A stretch of 64,000 nt of DNA from Gemmatimonadota bacterium (GCA_016712265.1 JADJRJ010000031.1:186001-250000), one strand, 5' to 3'; counted from the stretch's first letter, positions 52,312 to 61,439 are shown. Translations and numbers: made by a program. The notes: generated by a model from the sequence alone, not told the origin.

Positions 52312-52731
52312 CTACGAATCGATCAACGACATCTCAAAAGGTTGCGCGCCCTCCCAGAGCACCCGTCGCCCCAGTTCTCGCAGCTGGTCCATTCCGCTCG
52401 TCAGGGTCAGGAAGTGGCTCCCCGCGAGTTGGCCGACCTTGCTGGCGAAGACACACGCCCCGTACGGGAACAGGATCTCGCACTCGCTCGCCCCGGCTGG
52501 GTGGAACAGGATATCCCCGCGCGATGGATGTGAGGTCGGGTTTTCGAGCGGCACGTTCAGCTCGAAGTCGCCGAGGGGAATCCAGGCGGATTCTCCGCTC
52601 CAGCGGGCCTGGATCAGTTGGCTGCGGAACGGGAGGATCGAACGAAAGGCGTCGCAGGTGCGTGGAGCGGCGGCTTCCTCGAAGCGGGCCGTGAACTCGA
52701 GGTCGGCAACGCGAATGCGGACGGTGCTCAT
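52312..52731 (-). CDS. DUF3830 family protein (cyclophilin-like fold)
   Basis: A 139-residue cytoplasmic protein with VADLEFTARFEEAAAPRTCDAF, then FRSQLIQARWSGESAWIPLGDF, ENPTSHPSRGDILFHP, CEILFPYGACVFASKVGQLAGSHFLTL and LGRRVLWEGAQPFEMSLI. These blocks match the DUF3830 pattern that I remember, a cyclophilin-like fold found beside amidohydrolase and uptake genes in other bacteria, with no established activity. It is complete and single-domain. No clear operon partner; the downstream DUF2231 gene starts on the same strand beyond 53 bases. Confidence 0.85.
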   Translation of the reverse strand: MSTVRIRVADLEFTARFEEAAAPRTCDAFRSILPFRSQLIQARWSGESAWIPLGDFELNVPLENPTSHPSRGDILFHPAGASECEILFPYGACVFASKVGQLAGSHFLTLTSGMDQLRELGRRVLWEGAQPFEMSLIDS

Positions 52732-52784
52732 AGCGGGGATTCGAGGGTGCGCGGGAAGATACCACGCCCGCGCACCCGCGCTCC

Positions 52785-53342
52785 CTAACGTTCGTCATCC
52801 CGATCGTCGTCGCGTTCCGGCGAGCGCCCCTCATTGCTACTCGCGAGCGGCGCTGGTCTTCCATCGCGCGGGCCAGACGCGTCGGCGGTCGCATAGGCAC
52901 CGGCTGCGCCCTCGCGATACGCCAGCGTCCCACCGGTGTGCCCGACCTGCCAGCCAGCTCCGACCAGGGCGAGGGTCCCCGCGGTGGCCACGCCACGTGC
53001 GACCATACCGAGGCGACCGTTCAGGAGGCCGGCCGCGCCGACCAGCAGGACGACGCCAGTTGCGAGGAGAAAGGCCTCAGCCGCTTCTTCGTGGCCATGG
53101 ATCGCGGACTCGGAGACGACATCCTCGACCATCTCTTCTTCCCGTTCGCCGGTCTTGAGCGCCGCCCAGGAGCTGCCGACCAGGACCGCCATGAGCGCGA
53201 CCGTGATTCCCCAGGCGCGACGAGGGGTTGTACCACGGCGGATGGCCACGAGGGCCCCGACGGCAAAGGCCGGGATGAGCAGGGTGAGGGCGATCGGGAG
53301 ATGAACGAACAACGGGTGCAGGGGTGAGGGCAGGGTCAGCAT
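52785..53342 (-). CDS. DUF2231 four-helix membrane protein
   Basis: The ATG at 53342 (MLTLPSPLHPLFVHLPIA) starts the DUF2231 consensus HPxxVHFPI-like N-terminus. Four hydrophobic segments follow (LTLLIPAFAVGALVAI; AWGITVALMAVLVGSSWAAL; EAFLLATGVVLLVGAAGL; MVARGVATAGTLALVGAGW), with HGHEEAAEA between helices 2 and 3, a possible metal or haem ligand. A charged ~35-residue tail ends in DDDRDDER. It is divergent from a LuxR-type membrane regulator, with 123 bases between the two starts, and the two may act together. Confidence 0.82.
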   Translation of the reverse strand: MLTLPSPLHPLFVHLPIALTLLIPAFAVGALVAIRRGTTPRRAWGITVALMAVLVGSSWAALKTGEREEEMVEDVVSESAIHGHEEAAEAFLLATGVVLLVGAAGLLNGRLGMVARGVATAGTLALVGAGWQVGHTGGTLAYREGAAGAYATADASGPRDGRPAPLASSNEGRSPERDDDRDDER

Positions 53343-53465
53343 GTGGTACCTCCGGTTGGCTGTCCTATCCAAGAGTCAGCAGAAGTCCGGTTGCGCCCTA
53401 TCCGGCAAGTGACTTCCTTGGCATCCGACAAGTGACGCATCCCGATTTCCTTCGCTTCGCCACCA

Positions 53466-54068
53466 ATGACGCAAGCTGATGAGTGGCAAGGAGTTGACGC
53501 TCCCCCGCGCGATTCGGGGCCGCCGGGCACGTTCGAGGGGCCGTTGGCCCCGGTGCTGGCCGTATTCCTTGTCATGGTCGTGATCGGTGGTACCATCGAC
53601 CTGATCCTCGATCGCCCCGCTTCGTGGCGCTCGCTTCACGTGGCGTTCGAGGTCGCCATGGTGCTGGTGAGCCTCGGCTTTGCCATCGCGCTGTTCAGCG
53701 GCTGGCGAAAGACGGCCGTCGAACTCCGGAATACCAGGGCCTCGCTCGCGGTGTCGCGTCGTGACCTCGCCGCGAGGGTCGCTGAACGCGACGAGTGGCG
53801 GCAGCGGGCCGAAGCGGCGTTGGTCGGGTTTTCGGTCGCCATCGATCAGCAGTTCGACGCCTGGAAGCTCAGTCGTGCGGAGCGCGAGGTCGCGCTGATG
53901 CTCCTGAAGGGGGAGGGGCACAAGCAGGCGGCGGCGCATTTGGGGCGATCCGAGCGCACCGTGCGACAACAGGCGGTTGAGGTCTACCGCAAGTCGGGAC
54001 TCCAGGGTCGGGCGGAGCTTGCGGCGTTCTTCCTGCAGGACCTCGGACTCCCCGGCCCGACTCCCTGA
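53466..54068 (+). CDS. Membrane-anchored LuxR-type HTH regulator
   Basis: A 200-residue protein with two transmembrane helices (VLAVFLVMVVIGGTIDLIL and VAMVLVSLGFAIALFSGW), a coiled linker rich in Arg/Glu (ELRNTRASLAVSRRDLAARVAERDEWRQRAEA), and a C-terminal GerE/LuxR helix-turn-helix: LSRAEREVALMLLKGEGHKQAAAHLGRSERTVRQQAVEVYRKSGL. It has no receiver or sensor domain, so signals may be sensed by the membrane part or a partner. The divergent DUF2231 protein is the obvious candidate. The membrane anchor with DNA-binding C-terminus recalls one-component ToxR-like designs. Confidence 0.85.
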   Translation: MTQADEWQGVDAPPRDSGPPGTFEGPLAPVLAVFLVMVVIGGTIDLILDRPASWRSLHVAFEVAMVLVSLGFAIALFSGWRKTAVELRNTRASLAVSRRDLAARVAERDEWRQRAEAALVGFSVAIDQQFDAWKLSRAEREVALMLLKGEGHKQAAAHLGRSERTVRQQAVEVYRKSGLQGRAELAAFFLQDLGLPGPTP

Positions 54069-54126
54069 GCCACTGTCCCGGCTCCGTTTCCTTGCCCGGA
54101 GCCGGACGCTGGCGTAGGATCGCGCG

Positions 54127-55929
54127 GTGATGCGACGCGTCGTGCTCTCCCTGCTCTGTGCCAGCGTCACACCCGTGCTGGCGGCGCAGGACGTCGTGGT
54201 GGAGAAGAATCTCGAAGCGCGGATGCGCGACGGGGTTGTACTGCGCGCCGATGTCTACCGCCCACGCACCGACGGACGGCGGCCCGCCCTGCTGCAGCGC
54301 ACGCCCTACTCCAAGAACCCGCAGGATCCCAACTCGCAATACCATCGCCTCGCGCGTGCGGGGTTCGTGGTGGTCGTGCAGGACACCCGCGGCCGATACA
54401 TGTCCGAGGGGGTGGCCATTCCGCACGATGAAGGGGCGGACGGTTACGACACGGTAGAGTGGGTCGCGCAGTTGCCGTGGGTGGATGGGCGTGTGGGAAT
54501 GTTTGGCGGCTCGTACTCCGCCACGACGCAGCTCCTCGCCGCGCCCCTACGCCCACCGCACCTCGTCGCCTTGTTCCCGTCGGCGTCGTATGCGAGCCGG
54601 TATGACATGGTCTTCCAGGGGGGCGCCTTCTACCTGATGGATGGCCTCTCGTGGAACCTCGGCCAGGCGCAGGACGTCAAGCGGCGGCAGCTCGAGCCCG
54701 GAGTGAACCGGGATGGGGAACTGGGGATGTCCGCGGCCCAGCGACGGCTGATGCAGGAGGAGTGGTTGCGCGCACTTCCGCTGCGGACTGTTGGGGGGCC
54801 GCAGGTCACCGGCGATCCCGCCGCGGAGCTGCGCCGGTACTCGCCGGGGTACTTCGACATGCTCGCCCATCCGTCGTTCGACGACTGGTGGGGCACCTTC
54901 GACGTCGCGGCGCGTCATCCGCAGTTCCAGGTACCGGCCTATCACCTGACCGGATGGTACGACGCGCTGTTGACGGGGACCCTGCGCAACTTCAGTGGAC
55001 TTCGGCAGTCGGCGGGGAGCGACCGTGCCCGGAGCAACCAGCGCTTGATCGTGGGTCCGTGGACGCACGCGCGTCCGACGGCCGCGTCCACGCGGATCGG
55101 GGACGTGGCGTACGGGCCGGCTGCCGGCTTCAACTCCGAGAGCCTGATCGTGGCATGGTTCCGTCACTGGATGCCGGCGGCGGCGCGGGCCGGCGCGCGA
55201 GTCGAAGACTTTCCTGTCTCCCCCGTGCGGCTCTTCGTGATGGGAGAGAACCGGTGGCGTGACGAAGACGCGTGGCCCCTCGCCCGCGCGCGCGCGACCC
55301 CGTGGTACCTCGCCAGCGACGGCACGGCCAACTCCAGCGCAGGCAATGGACGGTTGGGGATGTCGGCCGCCGTCGGCGCGCCGATCGACACCTTTACCTA
55401 TGATCCCGACGCGCCGGTGCCGACCGGGTCGTCCGGCGCGTATTCGCGGGCTCCGCATGACATGCGCGAAGTGGAACGACGCGCCGATGTCCTGGTCTAC
55501 TCATCGGCGCCACTCACCGCGTCGATCGAGGTGACCGGGTACATCACCCTTCACCTGTGGATCACCTCGTCCGCCCTCGACACGGACTTCACGGCGCGTC
55601 TCGTCGACGTGCACCCGGACGGGACCGCGCGTGCACTCACCGACGGCATCCAGCGCGCGCGCTACCGGAAGAGCCGCACGACCCCAGAGCTGCTCACCCC
55701 CGGGCAGCCCACCGAGGTGACCATCGAGGTGGGGGCAACCTCCAACGTCTTCCTGCCTGGGCACCGCATCCGGCTGGAAGTGTCATCGTCCAACTTTCCT
55801 CGGTATGACCGGAACCCCAACACCGGGGAGCCGTTTGGCGCGAGCGCGAAGGTTGAGCGTGCCCGCCAGGTGATCCACCACGATGCCCGGTATCCGTCGC
55901 GCCTGGTGCTGCCGGTGATTCCACGATGA
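54127..55929 (+). CDS. CocE/NonD-type hydrolase (X-Pro dipeptidyl-peptidase-like)
   Basis: Translation may start at the GTG 54127 or the ATG 54130; a signal peptide (VVLSLLCASVTPVLAAQ) follows. The 600-residue protein has an alpha/beta-hydrolase core with VVVQDTRGRYMSEG (oxyanion region), the nucleophile S129 in MFGGSYSATTQ, and RSNQRLIVGPWTHARPT with the likely catalytic His, then a C-terminal PepX_C jelly-roll (SIEVTGYITLHLWITSS ... LPGHRIRLEVSSSNFPRYDRN). The family cleaves X-Pro dipeptides, acyl esters or beta-lactams such as glutaryl-7-ACA. It is first of three coupled exported hydrolases (ATGA to the next). Confidence 0.92.
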   Translation: MMRRVVLSLLCASVTPVLAAQDVVVEKNLEARMRDGVVLRADVYRPRTDGRRPALLQRTPYSKNPQDPNSQYHRLARAGFVVVVQDTRGRYMSEGVAIPHDEGADGYDTVEWVAQLPWVDGRVGMFGGSYSATTQLLAAPLRPPHLVALFPSASYASRYDMVFQGGAFYLMDGLSWNLGQAQDVKRRQLEPGVNRDGELGMSAAQRRLMQEEWLRALPLRTVGGPQVTGDPAAELRRYSPGYFDMLAHPSFDDWWGTFDVAARHPQFQVPAYHLTGWYDALLTGTLRNFSGLRQSAGSDRARSNQRLIVGPWTHARPTAASTRIGDVAYGPAAGFNSESLIVAWFRHWMPAAARAGARVEDFPVSPVRLFVMGENRWRDEDAWPLARARATPWYLASDGTANSSAGNGRLGMSAAVGAPIDTFTYDPDAPVPTGSSGAYSRAPHDMREVERRADVLVYSSAPLTASIEVTGYITLHLWITSSALDTDFTARLVDVHPDGTARALTDGIQRARYRKSRTTPELLTPGQPTEVTIEVGATSNVFLPGHRIRLEVSSSNFPRYDRNPNTGEPFGASAKVERARQVIHHDARYPSRLVLPVIPR

Positions 55930-58046
55930 GGCGCGCCGCCCTCGCTGGCCTGATGCTCGCGGTGCCGGCGACTGCGCAGGAGTCGTTCCTCGGCTACCGC
56001 CCATCTCGTCGGGCCGAACAGCAGGCATTGGAGCAACGGTTCCACCAGTTGGTGAACGCCGACTCGATCTCGGCCATTCATCGCCCGTTGAGTGCGCGGC
56101 CGCATCCGTCGGGGAGCGACGGCTCACGTGCGGTCATCGCGCACCTCGAACGCACCCTGCGCCGCTACGGGTGGCAGGTGGAGCGGCACGACTACCAGGC
56201 ATGGCTCTCGGCGCCACGAGAGGTCGCCGTCACACTGACGGCTCCCGCCGCGCGCGAGCTCTCGTTGCGCGAAGCCGCCGTTGCCGAAGATCCGACGTCC
56301 TCGCATCCGGAACTCGGCGAGGGGTACATCGCGTATTCGGCGTCGGGCGACGTGACGGGCGAGGTAGTCTATGTGAACTATGGGCTCCCGGCAGACTATG
56401 AGGCGCTCAGGCAATTGGGCGTTGAGGTGCAGGGCCGCATTGTGCTCGCGAGGTACGGACGGAGTCACCGGGCCGTGAAGGTCCACACGGCGCAGGAGGC
56501 CGGCGCGCGAGCCATCGTCCTTTACTCGGATCCCGCAGACGACGGCTTTGCGCGTGGCGCTGTATGGCCGCCCGGTTACTGGCGCGGTGAGCAGATGCTC
56601 CAACGTGGCAATGCGAAGATGTCATGGTTCTTCCACGGCGACCCCCTGACGCCCGGCGTGGCCGCCACGGCGGGAGCGATCCGTCTCGATCCCGCGAGGG
56701 CGCCGACGCTGCCGAAGATCCCGGTGGTGGCGATCAGCTGGGGTGAAGCGCGCCATGTCCTCGCGTCGTTAGGCGGCGCCGGGGCCCCCGCCTCGTTTGT
56801 GGGACGCGTGCCCGGGGTGACCTACCGGACCGGCCCGGGACCGGCCGCGTTGCGTGTGCGGGTCCGGATGGACGATGGGTTGCGGTCGATCTCCAATGTG
56901 GTGGCGACCTTGCGCGGGCGGACGCAGCCGGAGCGGGTGATCCTGTTCGGTGGGCACCACGACGCCTGGACCTTTGGTGCCGTGGATCCCGGGACCGGGA
57001 GCGCGGCGCTGCTCGAACTCACCCGCGTCCTTGGCCGGATGGCGCGGACCGGATGGCGCCCCGAGCGCACGATTCAGGTGGCGTTCTGGGACGCGGAGGA
57101 ATTCGGGCTGGTCGGGTCCACGGAACACGCCGAGCACTTTCGGGAGCAGCTGAAGGAGCGGCTGATCGCGTACGTGAATATTGACATGTACATGCGCGGC
57201 CGGTTTGACCCGGGCGGTGTGCCGTCGTTGCGCGACTTCGTGGCGGATGTCGCGCGGAGCGTCGCGACCGACAGCGGGAGCGTGTATGACGGGTGGGCCG
57301 CAGAGGCCGCCCGCCGCGAGGCGGGGAGCGCGCCAGACCTCAAGGCGCTCGGCAGCGGCGCGGACTTCGTGCCGTTCCAGGACTTTCTCGGTGTGCCGAC
57401 GCTGTCGATCGAGTTCATCGGGGCCAACGGCTACGGCTTTGGCACCTACCACACGAACTACGATTCGCGCGCGTATGTGGAGCGCGTGGCGGATCCGGGC
57501 TTTCGACAGGGCGTGACCATGGTGCGAACGTTAGGCGCGCTGGGATTGCGACTGGCCAACGCGGATGTCCTGCCGTTCCGCTTTTCCCACTATGCCGGCA
57601 AGCTGGAAGCGGCGGTGGCCTCCGTGGAGGAGGCGGTGCGAGCGGCGGGGCCGCGAGCCCAGACGGTTCCGGTGCCGGAGTTGCATGCGTTGGTGGCACG
57701 GGTGCGCGCAGCTGCGGTGGCACTCGAGCGCGCGACCGATGCCCATCTTGCCATGGGGAGACTCCGCGTGGCGCGGCGGGCGCAACTCAACGACCAGCTG
57801 GCGCGGTTGGAGCAGCGCCTGGCGGACGACGCTGGTGCTGGCGATCGCGCATGGTTCCGCCACGTGTTCCACGGCTGGAACATCTATTCCTTGTATGATG
57901 GCCAGCTCTTCCCCGGCATGCACGAGGCGTTGCGAGGCGACGATCGGGCCCGGATCATGGCCGAGGCGATGCGGCTGCGCGGAGCACTGGATCGCATGGC
58001 CGGGAGTCTTGAGCAGATGACCACCTTCGTCGAGGGTTCGCGGTGA
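55926..58046 (+). CDS. M28-family metallopeptidase (glutamate carboxypeptidase II-like)
   Basis: A 706-residue exported enzyme (signal MRRAALAGLMLAVPATAQ). A PA insert (VNYGLPADYEALRQLGVEVQGRIVLARYGRSHRAVKV) lies at ~140-190. The M28 catalytic core has GGHHDAWTFGAVDPGTGSAALLEL (His and Asp metal ligands), FWDAEEFGLVGSTEHAE (catalytic and metal Glu) and a C-terminal VERVAD stretch, then a dimerisation-like helical domain. Arrangement and length match human GCPII/NAALADase-like peptidases that remove C-terminal glutamate or other residues. The ATG overlaps CocE by ATGA. Confidence 0.92.
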   Translation: MRRAALAGLMLAVPATAQESFLGYRPSRRAEQQALEQRFHQLVNADSISAIHRPLSARPHPSGSDGSRAVIAHLERTLRRYGWQVERHDYQAWLSAPREVAVTLTAPAARELSLREAAVAEDPTSSHPELGEGYIAYSASGDVTGEVVYVNYGLPADYEALRQLGVEVQGRIVLARYGRSHRAVKVHTAQEAGARAIVLYSDPADDGFARGAVWPPGYWRGEQMLQRGNAKMSWFFHGDPLTPGVAATAGAIRLDPARAPTLPKIPVVAISWGEARHVLASLGGAGAPASFVGRVPGVTYRTGPGPAALRVRVRMDDGLRSISNVVATLRGRTQPERVILFGGHHDAWTFGAVDPGTGSAALLELTRVLGRMARTGWRPERTIQVAFWDAEEFGLVGSTEHAEHFREQLKERLIAYVNIDMYMRGRFDPGGVPSLRDFVADVARSVATDSGSVYDGWAAEAARREAGSAPDLKALGSGADFVPFQDFLGVPTLSIEFIGANGYGFGTYHTNYDSRAYVERVADPGFRQGVTMVRTLGALGLRLANADVLPFRFSHYAGKLEAAVASVEEAVRAAGPRAQTVPVPELHALVARVRAAAVALERATDAHLAMGRLRVARRAQLNDQLARLEQRLADDAGAGDRAWFRHVFHGWNIYSLYDGQLFPGMHEALRGDDRARIMAEAMRLRGALDRMAGSLEQMTTFVEGSR

Positions 58047-59191
58047 GGATGCTTCGTGGAATGGCGTTTCAACCTTCCCTGCCCAGGGCGGTCCTCCTCG
58101 CCGCTTGCCTGGTCACCACGCCTGTGCATGCGCAGCGGGCCCGCGACCTTGGCATTCCGTTCGACGGCACACCGGGACCGCGCAACGCGATCACCGATGT
58201 TGCGGGTGTTGAGGTGGGCCACCAGACGCTGGTGCGGGGCACGGGGCGCGCCAGCGTCCGGACGGGAGTGACGGCGATCCTCCCGAAGGGGAAGCGATGG
58301 GAGCCGGTCTTTGCCGGGTGGTTCGCGGGGAACGGGTTCGGCGAGATGACCGGTGCGCCGTGGGTGGTGGAGGGCGGGACGTTAGGCGGCCCGGTGATGA
58401 TCACCGGCACCTATTCGGTCGGCGTGGTGCGCGATGCCGTCAACAGCTGGTTCGCCGAGGTGGTGAAGCAGGATATCCCGTGGCACCAGCCGGTGGTGGG
58501 CGAGACCAGCGACGCCTTCCTGAACGACAGTCCGGGCCAGCACGTCACGAAAGCCGATGCCTTTGCCGCGCTCGACGCGGCACGGAGTGGTGCGGTGGTC
58601 GAAGGCAGCGTGGGTGGCGGGACGGGGATGGTCGCGCACGGCTTCAAGGGCGGGATCGGGACGTCGAGCCGCCGGGTGGCCGGCGGGTACACGTTAGGCG
58701 TGCTGGTCCAGGCGAACTATGGGACCCGCGAGCAGCTGACGATCGCCGGGGTGCCGGTGGGCCGGGAAATTGTCGGGAGCGAACGCTCACGGGGCGACCT
58801 TCCGCCGGCCGATCGTGAGGGATCGATCATCGTCGTGGTGGCCACCGATGCGCCATTGCTCCCACATCAACTCGAGCGCGTCGCTCGGCGAGTGCCCATG
58901 GGCATTTCGCGCCTTGGGGGCACCGCATCGAACGGGTCCGGCGACATCTTCATCGCCTTCTCGACAGCGAACCCTGGTGCAGCAGCCACGAGTGGTGTCA
59001 CCCCCCTGCAGTGGCTACCCAACGGCGACCTGTCGCCCTTCTTCACGGCCACCGTCGAGGCGACGGAAGAGGCGATCGTGAATGCGCTCGTGGCGGCTAC
59101 CACGATGGAAGGGGCGCATGGCACCGCGCACCGCCTGCCGCATGACCAGGTACGCGAGATCCTGCGGCGCTACAACCGGCTGGCGCGTTAG
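58043..59191 (+). CDS. P1-family aminopeptidase/D-esterase (DmpA-like)
   Basis: The GTG at 58043 overlaps the M28 stop (GTGA); an ATG two codons later is also possible. After a signal (AVLLAACLVTTPVHA), the DmpA/L-aminopeptidase-D-esterase core reads GTPGPRNAITDVAGVEVGHQTL, TGVTAILP, TYSVGVVRDAVNSW, and GGGTGMVAHGFKGGIGTSS, the segment where the proenzyme is expected to cleave itself before a Ser or Thr nucleophile. Length 382 fits the family (~375). These enzymes release N-terminal residues, including D-Ala and beta-amino acids. As third gene of the coupled operon it completes a set that could dismantle unusual peptides in the periplasm. Its TAG stop lies in CGTTAGGC. Confidence 0.92.
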   Translation: MRMLRGMAFQPSLPRAVLLAACLVTTPVHAQRARDLGIPFDGTPGPRNAITDVAGVEVGHQTLVRGTGRASVRTGVTAILPKGKRWEPVFAGWFAGNGFGEMTGAPWVVEGGTLGGPVMITGTYSVGVVRDAVNSWFAEVVKQDIPWHQPVVGETSDAFLNDSPGQHVTKADAFAALDAARSGAVVEGSVGGGTGMVAHGFKGGIGTSSRRVAGGYTLGVLVQANYGTREQLTIAGVPVGREIVGSERSRGDLPPADREGSIIVVVATDAPLLPHQLERVARRVPMGISRLGGTASNGSGDIFIAFSTANPGAAATSGVTPLQWLPNGDLSPFFTATVEATEEAIVNALVAATTMEGAHGTAHRLPHDQVREILRRYNRLAR

Positions 59192-59212
59192 GCCGCGGTC
59201 GGGCGCGCATAC

Positions 59213-59250
59213 ACCACGGGCCAGCGCGCCGGTGCACGCTGGCCCGTGGT
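59213..59250. terminator. Strong bidirectional hairpin terminator
   Basis: A perfect 14-bp stem, accacgggccagcg / cgctggcccgtggt, with a 10-base loop lies between the convergent P1 peptidase and OmpW genes, 22 bases after the first stop and 17 before the second. Confidence 0.82.
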
Positions 59251-59266
59251 CTCGCGTCGTGCAGTC

Positions 59267-59893
59267 CTAGAACCGCACGCCCAAGCCGGCGCTGAGCAGG
59301 ATCGGGTTGACCTGCACGGCCGAGATCGTCGTGCTTCCAGCCTTCACGTCACTACCGATCGTGACGTACTTCGCGTCCAGGTTGAGGAACCACCCCTTGC
59401 CGCCGAGGTCGATGTCCGCGCCGCCCTGGAGGGCGAAACCGACGCTCGCGTCGTCGAGTGTCAGGGCGCCAACCCCCGGCACGTTGAGCGCGACGTCCGA
59501 GATGAGCGTGAGGTTGCCACCTGCGCCGATGTAGGGACGGAACTTCGCGGATGGTAACAGGTGATACTGGAGGAGCAGCGACGGCGGGAGGTGCTTGAAG
59601 GTGCCGATCTTCGTGCCGGACAACTTGACGTCGTGCTGCTGCGGATAGGTGAGCACCAGCTCTACGGCCCACGACTTGTTGATGAAGTACGACAGGTCAA
59701 CCTCGGGGAAGATCTTGTCCGATACCGTGATGGCATCGGCCGGTACGGCCGGGGAGGCGATGGCGTCGGACTTGTCGGCGGGGGTCAGCGACAGGGCGCG
59801 GACGCGGATCATGAACTTTCCGTCCGGGTTCTGCGCGGCAGCCGGTGCAGCAAGGGCAAGGGCCGCTAACGCGGCGAAGGCAACACGTCTCAT
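59267..59893 (-). CDS. OmpW-family outer-membrane barrel
   Basis: A 208-residue protein with a signal peptide (MRRVAFAALAALALAAPAAAQ) and an eight-stranded barrel pattern. Recognisable OmpW blocks: FPEVDLSYFINKSWAVELVLTYPQQHDV, GTFKHLPPSLLLQYHLLP, FRPYIGAGGNLTLI, SVGFALQGGADIDLGGKGWFLNLDAKYV, and the final VNPILLSAGLGVRF. OmpW forms a small hydrophobic channel for uptake of hydrophobic compounds. Confidence 0.93.
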   Translation of the reverse strand: MRRVAFAALAALALAAPAAAQNPDGKFMIRVRALSLTPADKSDAIASPAVPADAITVSDKIFPEVDLSYFINKSWAVELVLTYPQQHDVKLSGTKIGTFKHLPPSLLLQYHLLPSAKFRPYIGAGGNLTLISDVALNVPGVGALTLDDASVGFALQGGADIDLGGKGWFLNLDAKYVTIGSDVKAGSTTISAVQVNPILLSAGLGVRF

Positions 59894-60288
59894 GGAAGAC
59901 TCCGTTTAGGTGGAACAGGCCCCCCATGATGAGCTGTCGTCGGGTGACCCGCTGCGGGAGTACTTCCCGAAATCGTCGTCAGGCGGCTGCCGCGGGTGCG
60001 GCGACGAATCCCCCTTGCGTTTGCGGAATGTCAGGGAGGATGCCGACGGGGGAAGCCCGACAGCCAGGGCCTCAGACAAGGCAACGGGACGCTCGCGAGT
60101 CGTGGCATGTCATTGGCCGCCGAGCGGCGGACCTCATGCGCCACCTGGGAGGTGCGCCCAGGCGTGAGGTGAGCCACCAAAGCCCAAGGGCACGTCTCTC
60201 ACTGAGACCGAGCGATCAGCGGGGGCCCCGGCGACGGAGCCTGGCACGGACGCCGGTTCCGAGACGCTCCCCCTCTTGTGAGGCTCCC
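59894..60288. other. Intergenic region upstream of the M23 pair
   Basis: This ~395-base gap lies between divergent genes. Open frames through it encode arginine-rich, motif-free sequence. I see no repeat, hairpin or small gene in it; promoters for OmpW and the M23 genes should lie here. Confidence 0.5.
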
Positions 60289-61422
60289 ATGAAGATCCTG
60301 GTCCCTGCCGGTGTCGCTTTCCTTGGTGCCCTGACCGGCTGCAACGGTGCGGCGGACCTCGTGCGACCGTTTACGCCCGAGTTGACCGCCCATGCCGCCG
60401 TGGCTCCGTCCCAGCCCCGTTTCACGTCACCCCCGTTCGCTGGAAACGCTCCGCTGCGCAACTGGTTCGATCACAACACTCCGCAGGAGGGGAGCAACAC
60501 CAACGGCTTCGTCACGACGACGTGGGGTGAGCGCGTATCGACCGCGAACATCGGGGTCGACGGGCACTCCGGGTACGATTGGTCGCTGCCTACAGGCACG
60601 CCGATCCGGGCGGTGGCGGCCGGGACGGTCACGTTCGTCGGGACGGACCCGCCGTTCCTTTGCTCTGGCTTGGGGCGAGTTGTGAGCGACCAGCGCCGCG
60701 TGATCCTCCGGCACGCACCCGGGCTGTTTCAGCCAGCGATCGAGAGCCACTACGTACACCTCGACAACATGCACGTCACGGTGGGTCAGCAGGTGACCGC
60801 GGGTATGCGAATCGGTGAGTCGGGAAGCACGGGCTGCGCACTCGGTCCGCATCTCCATTTTGAGGTACGCAAGGTCGTGCAAAATGGCACGATTGCGATC
60901 GATCCCTATGGCTGGACGTTGGCGACCACCACGGATCCCTGGTCAATCCACTCCAGTGGCACGGCGAGTATCAACCTCTGGGCCGCTGGCGTGGCGCCAG
61001 CGCGCTTTCGGGAGGAGCGCTTCGCGCCGAACGCGGGTGGCTTCTCGGCAGTGGTACCCATAACGGCTGTGCAGTGGATGGGGGTGGATGACCGGCACAA
61101 CCCGAACAACGAGTACATCGAGCTCACGCTCGACCCCAACGTCGCATCGACCGCCTCGCTGAACGGGTTCCAGATTCGTGGCGACAAGTCCGGCTTCACG
61201 TACAACGTCCCGCCGGGCATCACGCTGACCACGGCGAGCCCCACCCTACGGATCCACAGCGGTGTCGGGGTCAACACGGCCACGCAGATCTTCATGGGGC
61301 GCACCACGCCGATGTGGAGCAATGCCTTTGACGATTGTGCGCGGCGAGTGAACACCAATACCAACCCACCGCTGCAGTACGTGATCAGGCTGGGGGCCCC
61401 AGCCTCCACGTGCAGCCCCTGA
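60289..61422 (+). CDS. M23 metallopeptidase lipoprotein with lamin-tail domain
   Basis: The ATG at 60289 gives a lipoprotein signal (MKILVPAGVAFLGALTGC). The LytM/M23 domain has GVDGHSGYDWSLPTGTPI (first zinc His and Asp) and LGPHLHFEVRK (HxH), followed by a C-terminal lamin-tail-like (LTD) beta-sandwich: NPNNEYIELTLDPN ... LNGFQIRGDKSGFTYNVPPGITL ... LRIHSGVG. Such enzymes cleave peptidoglycan cross-links or act as non-catalytic wall binders; the zinc residues here are complete. 377 residues. The next gene is a paralogue of the same architecture. Confidence 0.88.
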   Translation: MKILVPAGVAFLGALTGCNGAADLVRPFTPELTAHAAVAPSQPRFTSPPFAGNAPLRNWFDHNTPQEGSNTNGFVTTTWGERVSTANIGVDGHSGYDWSLPTGTPIRAVAAGTVTFVGTDPPFLCSGLGRVVSDQRRVILRHAPGLFQPAIESHYVHLDNMHVTVGQQVTAGMRIGESGSTGCALGPHLHFEVRKVVQNGTIAIDPYGWTLATTTDPWSIHSSGTASINLWAAGVAPARFREERFAPNAGGFSAVVPITAVQWMGVDDRHNPNNEYIELTLDPNVASTASLNGFQIRGDKSGFTYNVPPGITLTTASPTLRIHSGVGVNTATQIFMGRTTPMWSNAFDDCARRVNTNTNPPLQYVIRLGAPASTCSP

Positions 61423-61439
61423 CGCCCGCGGGAACTGTC

